From a bacterium (GTDB taxonomy: Bacteria > Planctomycetota > UBA11346): 13,481 nucleotides of DNA. A model generated the notes under the pieces. That model ran no database searches and was not told the origin of the DNA. It saw only the letters and a list, made by a program, of their open reading frames with translations. This document shows positions 7,278 to 13,481 of the stretch, piece after piece (the first letter of the stretch is position 1; every line of letters starts with the position of its first letter). A program made the position numbers and the translations under genes. The DNA lies in the NCBI GenBank assembly GCA_020049615.1, contig JAIFKN010000110.1:1-13481 (forward strand). Reading direction: 5' to 3'.

Positions 7278-8116
7278 CCCTCCGCGAGGACGTCGCGCAC
7301 CTCGCCGGTGCGATCGGCCCGCGTCATCCCGGCCGTCCCGAGGCGCTGGCCGCCGCTGCGGACTGGCTGGAGGGACGCCTGGCCGCGAGCGGCCTGACTC
7401 CGCGCCGCGAGCCGTTCGGCTCCATGTGCAACATCCTCGCCGAGGTGCGCGGCGAGCAGCCCGGTACCGTGCTGCTGGGCGCGCACTACGACAGCGTGCC
7501 TGACGTCGCCGACGCGCCGGGCGCCGACGACAACGCCAGCGGCGTCGCCGCGCTGCTCGCCATTGCCGGCCTCGTGGCCGCCAGCCCGTTGCCGTGCAGC
7601 GTGCGTTTCGCGCTGTTCGCCAACGAGGAGGGCATGCGCTGGGGTCGCGAGCGCGGCGGTTCGTGGCACCACGCCTGCCGGCTGCGGCCGGGAGAACTGC
7701 GCGCGGCGCTGATCCTCGACTCCCTCGGCTGCTACGATGCGCGTTCGGGCAGCCAGGGCTGGCCGGCGTGGTGGATGCCGTGGATCCATGGCACGCGTGG
7801 CGACTTCCTCTGCGTGCAGGCGGCGTGGCGAGACCGCGTCCTCGCCCGCCGCTGCCTGCGCGCAGCGCAGGGCCACGGCCTGCCGTTGCGCGGCTGCTGG
7901 TGGCCGGGCCAGACCTGGCAGCTGATGGGCGACCAGGAGTCGTTCCACCACCACGGCGTGCCGGTGGTGGCGCTCACCGACACCGACCGTTTGCGCAATC
8001 CGCGCTTCCACAAGCCGGCCGACCGGCCCGAGAGCCTCGACTACGAGGGCCTGGAATGTGCCGTCGCGGCGGCGTGGGCGGCGCTCGCGGCCATGACCTT
8101 CACGGTTGGCCGATGA
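7265..8116 (+). CDS. M28 family zinc metallopeptidase (aminopeptidase), apparently cytoplasmic
   Basis: A 283-residue M28 peptidase, which removes N-terminal residues using two zinc ions. The co-catalytic site is visible: H74 in GAHYDSV, D88/D89 in GADDNASGVAALL, E121/E122 in ANEEG, D152 in LDSLGCYD and H249 in RFHKPADRPESLDY. No signal peptide or transmembrane segment is present, unlike many secreted M28 enzymes, so it probably acts in the cytoplasm. An aromatic, Trp-rich insertion (about 160-170, GWPAWWMPWIHG) and WWPGQTW (about 214-220) may shape the substrate pocket. The ATG at 7265 lies inside the permease gene (13-bp overlap), suggesting coupled expression with the metal importer. Peptide specificity cannot be read from the sequence. 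It is convergent with the M20 gene, with 24 bp between their stops. Confidence 0.86.
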   Translation: MAVLTLREDVAHLAGAIGPRHPGRPEALAAAADWLEGRLAASGLTPRREPFGSMCNILAEVRGEQPGTVLLGAHYDSVPDVADAPGADDNASGVAALLAIAGLVAASPLPCSVRFALFANEEGMRWGRERGGSWHHACRLRPGELRAALILDSLGCYDARSGSQGWPAWWMPWIHGTRGDFLCVQAAWRDRVLARRCLRAAQGHGLPLRGCWWPGQTWQLMGDQESFHHHGVPVVALTDTDRLRNPRFHKPADRPESLDYEGLECAVAAAWAALAAMTFTVGR

Positions 8117-8140
8117 CGTTCCGCGCTGATCGACGACGGA

Positions 8141-9271
8141 CTACAGTCCGGCCAGCTTCGCCCACAGCCTGATCGCCACCGGGATCAGGCCATCGTCGAA
8201 ATCGAAGCGCGGGCTGTGGCAGGGCTCGGCGCGGCCGGTGCCGAGCAGGATGAAGGCGCCCGGCTTCGCCTGCAGGTAGTAGCTGAAATCCTCGGCCGCC
8301 ATCAGCGGGATGCCGGCGGAGACGCAGCGGCCGCAGCCGAGGATGCCGTCGAGCGCGCTGCGCGCCCGTGATGCCTCGGGGGCGTGATTGACCGTTGCCG
8401 GATAGGTCGGCTCGTAGGCCAGGGTGGCGGTCGCGCCGCCGGCGGCGCAGGCGGCGTCGAGGACGCGGCGCAGGCCGGCGACCAGGGCTTCGCGGCGCTC
8501 GGTGGTGGCGGCGCGCACCGTGCCGGTCAGTTCCGCGCCATCCGGGATGACGTTGTCGGCGGTGCCGGCGTGGAACATCGTCACCGACACCACCGCGGCC
8601 TCCTGCGGCGCGGTCTGGCGCGACACCAATTGCTGGGCCAGGACGGTGAAGTGCGCCCCCGCCAGCACCGGATCGACGCAGTCGTGCGGGCTGGCGGCAT
8701 GGCCGCCGCGGCCGCTGATGCGCGCCGTCCACTCGCCGTTCGCCGCCATCACCGGGCCGTCCGGGCAGGCGTAATGGCCGGCCGGCAGGCCGGACCAGTT
8801 GTGGTAGCCGAACACCGCATCGACGCCGTCCAGGCAGCCTTCCTCGACCATGCGCCGGGCGCCGTGGCCGCCTTCCTCGGCGGGTTGGAACAGCAGCGTC
8901 ACCGGTCCGGGCAGGGACGCCTCGTGCGCCTTCAGCCAGGCCGCCGCGCCGAGCAGGCTGGCGGTATGGCCGTCGTGGCCGCAGGCGTGCATGTGCCCGG
9001 CGACGGTGCTCTGGTGGGCGCAACCGGTGGTCTCCTGGATCGGCAGGGCGTCGAGGTCGGCGCGGAAGGCGACATGGCGGCCGCTGCGGCCGGCGGCGAG
9101 GCGGGCGACGGCGCCGTGCTCGGCGCAGGGGGTCCAGGGGATGCCCAGGCGGGTCAGTTCGTCCCGTACCACCCCGCCGGTGCGCCGCTCCTGCCAGGTC
9201 AGCTCGGGGTGACGGTGCAGATCGTGGCGGATGGCGGTGGCCTGCGCGGTGATGGCGGCGAGATCCGGCAT
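8141..9271 (-). CDS. M20D family amidohydrolase (N-acyl-amino acid / hippurate hydrolase-like)
   Basis: A 376-residue metal-dependent amidohydrolase of the M20D branch, whose members split N-acyl amino acids, hippurate or indole-acetyl conjugates. Visible motifs are RHDLHRHPELTWQE (15-28), ADLDALPIQE (71-80), the metal site HACGHDGH (C97, H99), FQPAEEGGHGA (E132/E133), GYHN (H157), the dimerisation-domain segment ISGRGGHAASPHD, and near the end AAEDFSYYLQAKPGAFILLGTG and CHSPRFDFDD. Cys97 as a metal ligand is typical of M20D rather than carboxypeptidase G2 or DapE. The start chosen is ATG 9271 (MPDLAAI), just ahead of the conserved region. ATGs at 9289 and 9331 are in frame, and none has a clear SD. 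It is divergent from the dihydroorotase gene. The substrate is unknown. Confidence 0.88.
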   Translation of the reverse strand: MPDLAAITAQATAIRHDLHRHPELTWQERRTGGVVRDELTRLGIPWTPCAEHGAVARLAAGRSGRHVAFRADLDALPIQETTGCAHQSTVAGHMHACGHDGHTASLLGAAAWLKAHEASLPGPVTLLFQPAEEGGHGARRMVEEGCLDGVDAVFGYHNWSGLPAGHYACPDGPVMAANGEWTARISGRGGHAASPHDCVDPVLAGAHFTVLAQQLVSRQTAPQEAAVVSVTMFHAGTADNVIPDGAELTGTVRAATTERREALVAGLRRVLDAACAAGGATATLAYEPTYPATVNHAPEASRARSALDGILGCGRCVSAGIPLMAAEDFSYYLQAKPGAFILLGTGRAEPCHSPRFDFDDGLIPVAIRLWAKLAGL

Positions 9272-9329
9272 GATTGCACTATGCGCCATACACCGGTTGC
9301 GGGAAGGGCTGCGTCGGCAACCTGTGGCC

Positions 9330-10652
9330 ATGCCCGCCTACGACCTGATCATCCGCAACGGCACCATCGTCACCCCCTGGTCGGAGGGGCCGGGCGACAT
9401 CGGCATCCGCGACGGGCGCTTCGCCGCCATCGGCGATCTCGGTGGCGAGGGTGCGGTTGAACTGTTCGACGCCCGCGGTCTGCACGTGCTGCCTGGCGTG
9501 ATCGACACCCAGGTGCACTTCCGCGAGCCCGGCCTCGAGCACAAGGAGACCCAGGCCAGCGGCATGCGTGCGGCCGTCCTCGGCGGGGTCACCGGCGTCT
9601 TCGAGATGCCCAACACCAGCCCCAACACCACCACTCCGGAGCTGATCGCCGACAAGCTGGCGCGCGCCGCCGGCAAGGTGTGGATCGATCACGCCTTCTA
9701 CCTCGGCGGCGACGGCACCAACGCCGGCAAGCTGCGCGCCTGGGAGCAGGCCCCGGGCGTGGCCGGGGTGAAGGTGTTCATGGGCGCCTCGACCGGCACC
9801 CTGCTGGTGGCCGACGACGAGACGCTCGAGCGCATCGTCGCCGACGGCCGCCGGCGCATGGCGGTGCATTGCGAGGACGAGCCGCGCCTGCTCGAGCGCA
9901 AGGGGCTGATACCGGCCGGCGCGTCGGCGCACTGGCATCCGGTGTGGCGCGACGAGGTCTCCGCCCTGCGCGCGACCGAGCGCCTGCTCCGCCTGGCGCG
10001 CAAGCACCGGCGCATGGTCCACGTCCTGCACGTCACCACCGCCGAGGAGATGGAGTTCCTGCGCGGCCAGAAGGACCTCGCCACCGTCGAGGTGCTGGCC
10101 AACCACCTGACCCTGGCGGCGCCGGACTGCTACGACCGCCTCGGCACCCTGGCGCAGATGAATCCGCCGGTGCGCGGCGAGCGCCACCGCGCCGCGCTGT
10201 GGGCGGCGGTCGCCGACGGCACGGTGGACATCCTCGCCACCGACCACGCGCCGCACACCCGCGAGGAGAAGGCCAAGCCCTATCCCGCCTCGCCCAGCGG
10301 CATGCCCGGCGTGCAGACCCTGGTGCCGGTGATGCTCGACCACGTCGCCAAGGGCCGCCTGCCGCTGCAGCGCCTGGTCGACCTGACCAGCGCCGGGCCG
10401 CAGCGCGTCTTCGGCCTGATGGGCAAGGGCCGCATCGCCTGCGGCTACGACGCCGACCTGACCATCGTCGACCTCAAGGCCGAGCGCACCATCGACGATG
10501 CGCAGCAGGCGAGCAAGGTCGGCTGGACCCCGTTCCATGGCATGCGCGTGCAGGGCTGGCCGATGGCCACCGTGGTGCGCGGCCAGGTGGTGATGCGCGA
10601 CGGCGAGATCACCGGCCGGCCCGAGGGGCGGGCGATCCGGTTCCTGCCGTGA
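9330..10652 (+). CDS. pyrC: Dihydroorotase-family amidohydrolase
   Basis: A 440-residue amidohydrolase whose family (DHOase class I/III) interconverts carbamoyl aspartate and dihydroorotate in pyrimidine synthesis. The N-terminal YDLIIRNGTIVTP strand and C-terminal KGRIACGYDADLTIVD are the flanking beta-sandwich. The barrel holds TQVHFREPGLEHKET (61-75), EMPNTSPNTTT, the carbamylated-lysine segment GVKVFMGASTG (K148), VHCEDE (H180), HVLHVTT (H234) and ATDHAPHTREEK (D305, H306). The first His of the HxHxR motif is Gln61, as in a known DTQVHFREPG-type subgroup annotated as dihydroorotase. The role in pyrimidine synthesis is therefore likely but not proven; allantoinase- or hydantoinase-like chemistry remains possible. 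The ATG at 9330 was chosen because MPAYDLIIRNG is the standard N-terminus, although the SD is poor. The stop overlaps the next start (GTGA). Confidence 0.85.
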   Translation: MPAYDLIIRNGTIVTPWSEGPGDIGIRDGRFAAIGDLGGEGAVELFDARGLHVLPGVIDTQVHFREPGLEHKETQASGMRAAVLGGVTGVFEMPNTSPNTTTPELIADKLARAAGKVWIDHAFYLGGDGTNAGKLRAWEQAPGVAGVKVFMGASTGTLLVADDETLERIVADGRRRMAVHCEDEPRLLERKGLIPAGASAHWHPVWRDEVSALRATERLLRLARKHRRMVHVLHVTTAEEMEFLRGQKDLATVEVLANHLTLAAPDCYDRLGTLAQMNPPVRGERHRAALWAAVADGTVDILATDHAPHTREEKAKPYPASPSGMPGVQTLVPVMLDHVAKGRLPLQRLVDLTSAGPQRVFGLMGKGRIACGYDADLTIVDLKAERTIDDAQQASKVGWTPFHGMRVQGWPMATVVRGQVVMRDGEITGRPEGRAIRFLP

Positions 10653-11287
10653 CGCCGGGACGCAAGCGCATGCTGATCGTCGGCGGCGTCATCGCCATAT
10701 CCCTGGGGCTCTATGTGCTGACGGCGAACCTGCTGGTCTCGTCCTACGTCAGCTACACTTCGGCCGTTCTCTCGGATCTGCCGGTGGCGCATGCCGCCTT
10801 GGTTCTGGGCACCTCGCGGAAGCTCGGGGACGGCCGCGACAATGGGTTCTACACCAGACGCATGGCTGCGGCGGCCGCCCTGTATCGCAACGGCAAATGC
10901 AGGCGATTGGTGGTCTCCGGCGACAACCGCACCGCCGGGTACAACGAACCGGAGGACATGAAGGCCGATCTCATCGCCCTCGGCGTGCCGGCCGAGGCCA
11001 TCGTCTGCGACTACGCCGGGCGCCGTACGCTCGACTCGGTGGTGCGCTTCAAGGAGGTCTTCGGACAGGAATCCGGCATCGTGGTGTCGCAGCGCTTCCA
11101 CAACGAGCGAGCCGTGTTCCTCGCCCGTCACCGCGGCATCGCGCTGCACGGCTTCAACGCCGAGGATGTTGACGCCTACCATGGATTCCGCACCCGGATC
11201 CGCGAAGTCGGATCGAAGGCCTTCGCCGTGCTCGATGTCCTGTTCGGCACGCAACCCCGCTTTCTCGGAGAACGTGTCCCGATCTGA
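10649..11287 (+). CDS. sanA: SanA-like DUF218/YdcF-family inner-membrane protein
   Basis: A 212-residue protein with one N-terminal membrane anchor (about 8-27, MLIVGGVIAISLGLYVLTAN) and a DUF218 domain. It follows E. coli SanA closely: ALVLGTSRKLGDGRDN, FYTRRMAAAAALYRNGKCRRLVVSGDN, YNEPEDMKADLIALGV, the hallmark DYAGRRTLDSVVRFKEVFGQ, VSQRFHNERAVFLARHRGI, and the closing QPRFLGERVPI. SanA-type proteins affect envelope permeability and vancomycin sensitivity; the biochemical activity is not established. The start is GTG 10649, which overlaps the dihydroorotase stop by four bases. ATG 10670 is a possible alternative that keeps the membrane helix. The stretch looks somewhat less GC-rich than its neighbours. 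It is convergent with rhaB, with only five bases between the stop codons and no visible terminator. Confidence 0.85.
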   Translation: MTPGRKRMLIVGGVIAISLGLYVLTANLLVSSYVSYTSAVLSDLPVAHAALVLGTSRKLGDGRDNGFYTRRMAAAAALYRNGKCRRLVVSGDNRTAGYNEPEDMKADLIALGVPAEAIVCDYAGRRTLDSVVRFKEVFGQESGIVVSQRFHNERAVFLARHRGIALHGFNAEDVDAYHGFRTRIREVGSKAFAVLDVLFGTQPRFLGERVPI

Positions 11288-11292
11288 GCCCG

Positions 11293-12705
11293 CTACGGCT
11301 TGCGCGGATTGAACGTCTCGACCGGGAAGCTGGCCCGGACGATGGCGCGCAGCTCGGCGTGGTCCTTGATCCGGCCCAGGGCCAGGGCCTGGATCAGCAG
11401 GTTGCCGATCGCGGTCGCCTCGACCGGGCCGCAGATGACCTGACGGCCGGTGGCATCGGCGGCCAGCTGCATCAGCAGGCGGTTCTTCGAACCGCCGCCG
11501 ACCACGTGCAGCCGCGACAGCTTCTGCCCGGTCAGGCGCTCCAGCGTATCGATGGCCTTGCGGTAGGTGACGGCGAGCGACTCCAGCGCGCAGCGCACGG
11601 TGGCGCCGACGCTCTCCGGCACCGGCTGGCCGGTTTCGCGGCAGTAGGCGGCGATCTTCTGCGGCATGTCGCCGGGGGCCCCGAAGCGCGGATCGGTGGG
11701 GTCGATCAGCGAGACGTGGGGTTTCGCCTCCGCGGCCAGCCGGGTCAGCTCGTCGTAGGACAGGTCCTGGCCGGCGGCCTGCCAGGCGCGGCGGCACTCC
11801 TGCACGATCCACAGCCCGACGATGTTCTTGAGGAAGCGCACGCTGCCGCCGAGGCCCAGCTCGTTGGTGTAGTTCTCGGCCAGGGCCTCCTTCGAGCAGT
11901 TGGGCTCCGGCTCCTCGACCCCGATCAGCGACCAGGTGCCGCAGGACAGGTAGGCCCAGCCTTCGCCCTCCGCCGGCACCGCAGCGACCGCCGCACCGGT
12001 GTCGTGGCTGCAGGTGGCGACGACCTGCGCATCGCCGGCGCCGAGCTCGGGCAGGGCCGGGCCGAGCACGGTGCCGGACGGCACGACCTGTGGGAACAGC
12101 CGCTCCGGCAGACCGACCTTGCGGATGATCTCCGAACTCCACTGGCGGGTGTGCGGGCTGTAGAGCTGGCCGGTCGAGGCGAGGCTCTCCTCGGCCACGC
12201 CGACCCCGCTGAAGGCCCAGTTGAACCAGTCCGCCATCAGCAGGAAGCGGTCGGCCTGGGCGACCAGCCCAGGGCGGCGCGAGACGTCCCACTGCAGCTG
12301 GAACAGGGTGTTGAAGCCCATGCTCTGGATGCCGGTCTCGCGGTAGACCTGATCGCGCGGCACCAGCAGGAAGACGCGCTGGAAGGCGGTGTCGTTGCGC
12401 CTGTCGCGGTAGTGGTAGGGCAGCGACAGGACCGGGTCGAGGCTGTTCAGCAGCACGTAGTCGACGCCCCACGAGTCGGTCGAGATGCCATCGATCCGGC
12501 CGAGGGCGGCGGCCTTGCGGATGCCCAGGCGCAGTTCCTCGAGGATGCGCGGCAGATCCCAGCGCAGGCTGTCGCCGATGACGATGCCGCCGGTGGGGAA
12601 GCGGTGGATCTCCTCCATGGTCAGCTTGCCGCCGGCGAGCACGCCGCGCATGACGCGGCCGCTCTCGGCGCCGAGGTCGCAGGCGAGGTAGGTCGAGCTG
12701 GTCAT
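11293..12705 (-). CDS. rhaB: Rhamnulokinase
   Basis: A 470-residue FGGY-family sugar kinase that phosphorylates L-rhamnulose to rhamnulose-1-phosphate in rhamnose breakdown. Family signposts are ACDLGAESGRV (8-18, ATP-phosphate loop), GISTDSWGVDYVLL (73-86), YHYRDRRND (97-105), SMGFNTLFQLQWD (128-140), LASTGQLYSP (175-184), SHDTGAAVA with probable catalytic base D235, SCGTWSLIGVE (254-264), NYTNELG, FLKNIVGLWIVQECRR (291-306) and VVGGGSKNRLL (401-411). The FLKN-GLW-QECRR and GTWSLIGVE blocks point to RhaB rather than xylulokinase or glycerol kinase. The ATG at 12705 has GGAG seven bases upstream; longer in-frame readings are not family-like. No rhaA, rhaD or regulator is visible here, so the rest of the pathway must be elsewhere or just outside. 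No adjacent gene on the same strand is seen. Confidence 0.93.
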   Translation of the reverse strand: MTSSTYLACDLGAESGRVMRGVLAGGKLTMEEIHRFPTGGIVIGDSLRWDLPRILEELRLGIRKAAALGRIDGISTDSWGVDYVLLNSLDPVLSLPYHYRDRRNDTAFQRVFLLVPRDQVYRETGIQSMGFNTLFQLQWDVSRRPGLVAQADRFLLMADWFNWAFSGVGVAEESLASTGQLYSPHTRQWSSEIIRKVGLPERLFPQVVPSGTVLGPALPELGAGDAQVVATCSHDTGAAVAAVPAEGEGWAYLSCGTWSLIGVEEPEPNCSKEALAENYTNELGLGGSVRFLKNIVGLWIVQECRRAWQAAGQDLSYDELTRLAAEAKPHVSLIDPTDPRFGAPGDMPQKIAAYCRETGQPVPESVGATVRCALESLAVTYRKAIDTLERLTGQKLSRLHVVGGGSKNRLLMQLAADATGRQVICGPVEATAIGNLLIQALALGRIKDHAELRAIVRASFPVETFNPRKP

Positions 12706-12901
12706 GGCTGGTCTCCGGGGAAGGGACGCTATACGCGTGACGTCCGCTGGGTAGGGGGGTGAGGGCCGGAGCGACAGCGGCCGGCAATGGCATGCTGACC
12801 AGCGGAAACCTGGTGCTGGCCGGAGGCCAGGAGGAAGCCGTACGGACCCTTGCGGTCCCCTCCTTGACGATATAATTCTGCCCCCTCCGATACTGGACCA
12901 C
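12706..12901. other. Intergenic regulatory region between divergent rhaB and rpoD
   Basis: This 196-bp gap must hold the promoters for rhaB (minus) and rpoD (plus). On the minus strand the rhaB SD GGAG is the complement of 12713-12716. Two short hairpins sit side by side in the middle: ACCAG/CCTGGT-type pairing around 12798-12814, then CTGGCC-gga-GGCCAG at 12816-12830. A third, ggacc-cttgc-ggtcc, is at 12844-12858 just upstream of the rpoD -10 box. I see no open frame or RNA gene that I can support here. A clear rhaB promoter was not found; TATAGC on the minus strand near 12730 is only a weak candidate. Confidence 0.5.
12850..12876 (+). promoter_or_regulatory. Candidate sigma-70 promoter for rpoD
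   Basis: A perfect -10 box TATAAT lies at 12871-12876, 25 bases before the rpoD ATG. The best-placed upstream hexamer is TTGCGG at 12850-12855 with a 15-bp spacer, which is weak and short. A better -35-like TTGACG (12864-12869) is too close to this TATAAT. It would pair only with GATACT at 12889-12894, a 19-bp spacer that would start the RNA close to the ATG. Transcription from the TATAAT gives a leader of about 20 nt with no strong SD. Confidence 0.5.
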
Positions 12902-13481
12902 ATGGCCAAGACCGCTCCGCCTTCCGCGCCCGCCCCGACCGAAGCCCCGGCCGAGTCCGATGCCCCGCCCGCCGGCGCGCCGCAGCCGGTGATGTCGGTC
13001 GGCGACATCGTCGCCGTCCTGGTCAAGCAGGCCAAGAAGGGCAAGGTCACCTACGACCAGCTCAACGCCATCCAGGAGGAGGCGGTCAACGATCCGCACA
13101 AGCTCGATTCGATCCTCGAAGAGCTGGAGAAGCGCGGTCTCGAACTGGTCGAGGACACCAGCGAGGACGGCGGCGAGGGCGGCGACGAGGGCGGCGAGGA
13201 GGGCGGCACGTCCGCCTTCGAGAGCTACCAGGCGCCGGAGGAGAACGAGGCCGAGATCGGCGAGAAGATCGACGATCCGGTGCGCATGTACCTGTCGCAG
13301 ATGGGCGAGATCCCGCTGCTCAACCGCGACCAGGAGATCGAGCTCGCCCGCCGCATCGAGATCTACCGCGACGGCTTCCGCCGCAAGGTGATGACCACCC
13401 TGGACGCGGTCCGCCGCGGCATCCAGTGGGTCGAGGAGCAGAAGGAGATCTGGGAGCAGCAGGAGAAGAACGCCAAGTCGC
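12902..13481 (+). CDS. rpoD: RNA polymerase primary sigma factor RpoD/SigA, N-terminal part (cut by right edge)
   Basis: The first 193 residues of the housekeeping sigma factor, still open at the window end. The order is a Pro/Ala-rich tail (1-30), a region 1.1-like helical domain (about 31-83, VGDIVAVLVKQAKKGKVTYDQLNAIQEE), a Gly/Glu/Asp-rich acidic linker (84-104), and then region 1.2, EKIDDPVRMYLSQMGEIPLLNRDQEIELARRIE (D124, D125, P126 onward). The DPVRMYL-MGEIPLL-R-QEIELA run is diagnostic of group 1 sigma-70 factors. The following EIYRDGFRRKVMTT resembles the Planctomycetota/Lentisphaerota version. Regions 2 to 4, which contact the -10 and -35 boxes, lie beyond the edge. The ATG at 12902 fits the short leader, but its SD is poor. 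Confidence 0.93.
   Translation, partial: MAKTAPPSAPAPTEAPAESDAPPAGAPQPVMSVGDIVAVLVKQAKKGKVTYDQLNAIQEEAVNDPHKLDSILEELEKRGLELVEDTSEDGGEGGDEGGEEGGTSAFESYQAPEENEAEIGEKIDDPVRMYLSQMGEIPLLNRDQEIELARRIEIYRDGFRRKVMTTLDAVRRGIQWVEEQKEIWEQQEKNAKS

Noticed and set aside
9680..10648. Upstream extension of the sanA frame inside the dihydroorotase gene
   Set aside because: It is Arg/Gly-rich shadow sequence. SanA homology begins only after the GTG at 10649.
10445..13099. Very long open frame on the minus strand (884 codons) covering the rhaB and sanA regions
   Set aside because: It is an Arg/Gly/Pro-rich shadow of the real rhaB, sanA and dihydroorotase frames. Long antisense frames without stops are expected at this GC content, and no family motif is seen.
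1..13481. CRISPR arrays, tRNA/rRNA genes, insertion sequences, phage genes
   Set aside because: No regularly spaced direct repeats, cloverleaf-like segments, transposase or integrase motifs, or terminal inverted repeats flanking a gene were seen on either strand.

Overview
The window is dense, GC-rich bacterial chromosome (roughly 70% G+C by eye). It is coding almost throughout, with short intergenic gaps and several start/stop overlaps. The best clue to the organism is the housekeeping sigma factor cut by the right edge. Its region 1.2 motif DDPVRMYLSQMGEIPLLNRD, followed by ARRIEIYRDGFRRKV, resembles RpoD of the Planctomycetota/Lentisphaerota (PVC) group. That placement is an inference and is not firm.

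Layout, left to right. (1) Positions 1-3716, plus strand: a sulfur-assimilation cluster. It holds the C-terminus of CysA (sulfate/thiosulfate importer ATPase), MetY (O-acetylhomoserine sulfhydrylase), CysK (cysteine synthase) and a cystathionine gamma-synthase/lyase family enzyme. All are tightly spaced or overlapping. MetY is broken: a deletion of about 44 bp has removed the conserved segment around SYHG and shifted the frame. (2) Positions 3718-3786: a perfect 30-bp inverted repeat whose arms are themselves palindromic, lying between convergent genes. (3) Positions 3788-4717, minus strand: an RlmK-like rRNA methyltransferase. It is divergent, across a 48-bp AT-rich gap, from (4) positions 4766-8116, plus strand: a ZnuABC-type metal importer (His-rich binding protein, short ATPase, permease) whose last gene overlaps an M28 zinc aminopeptidase. 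(5) Positions 8141-9271, minus strand: an M20D amidohydrolase, convergent with M28 and divergent from (6) positions 9330-11287, plus strand: a dihydroorotase-family amidohydrolase overlapping a SanA-like membrane protein. (7) Positions 11293-12705, minus strand: rhamnulokinase RhaB. (8) A 196-bp regulatory gap with hairpins and a perfect TATAAT box, leading into rpoD (12902 to the right edge).

How the genes work together. CysA imports sulfate, CysK makes cysteine from sulfide, and the two gamma-family PLP enzymes would move sulfur to or from homocysteine and methionine. If MetY really is dead, the transsulfuration-type enzyme would have to carry that flux. The metal importer would supply Zn(II), and the co-transcribed M28 peptidase and nearby M20 and dihydroorotase enzymes are metal-dependent hydrolases; a functional link is only a hypothesis. 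I found no mobile element, CRISPR array, tRNA or rRNA. Nothing here is clearly a new system. The items most worth a second look are the broken metY, the nested palindrome, the Gln-for-His change in the dihydroorotase metal site and the importer/peptidase coupling.
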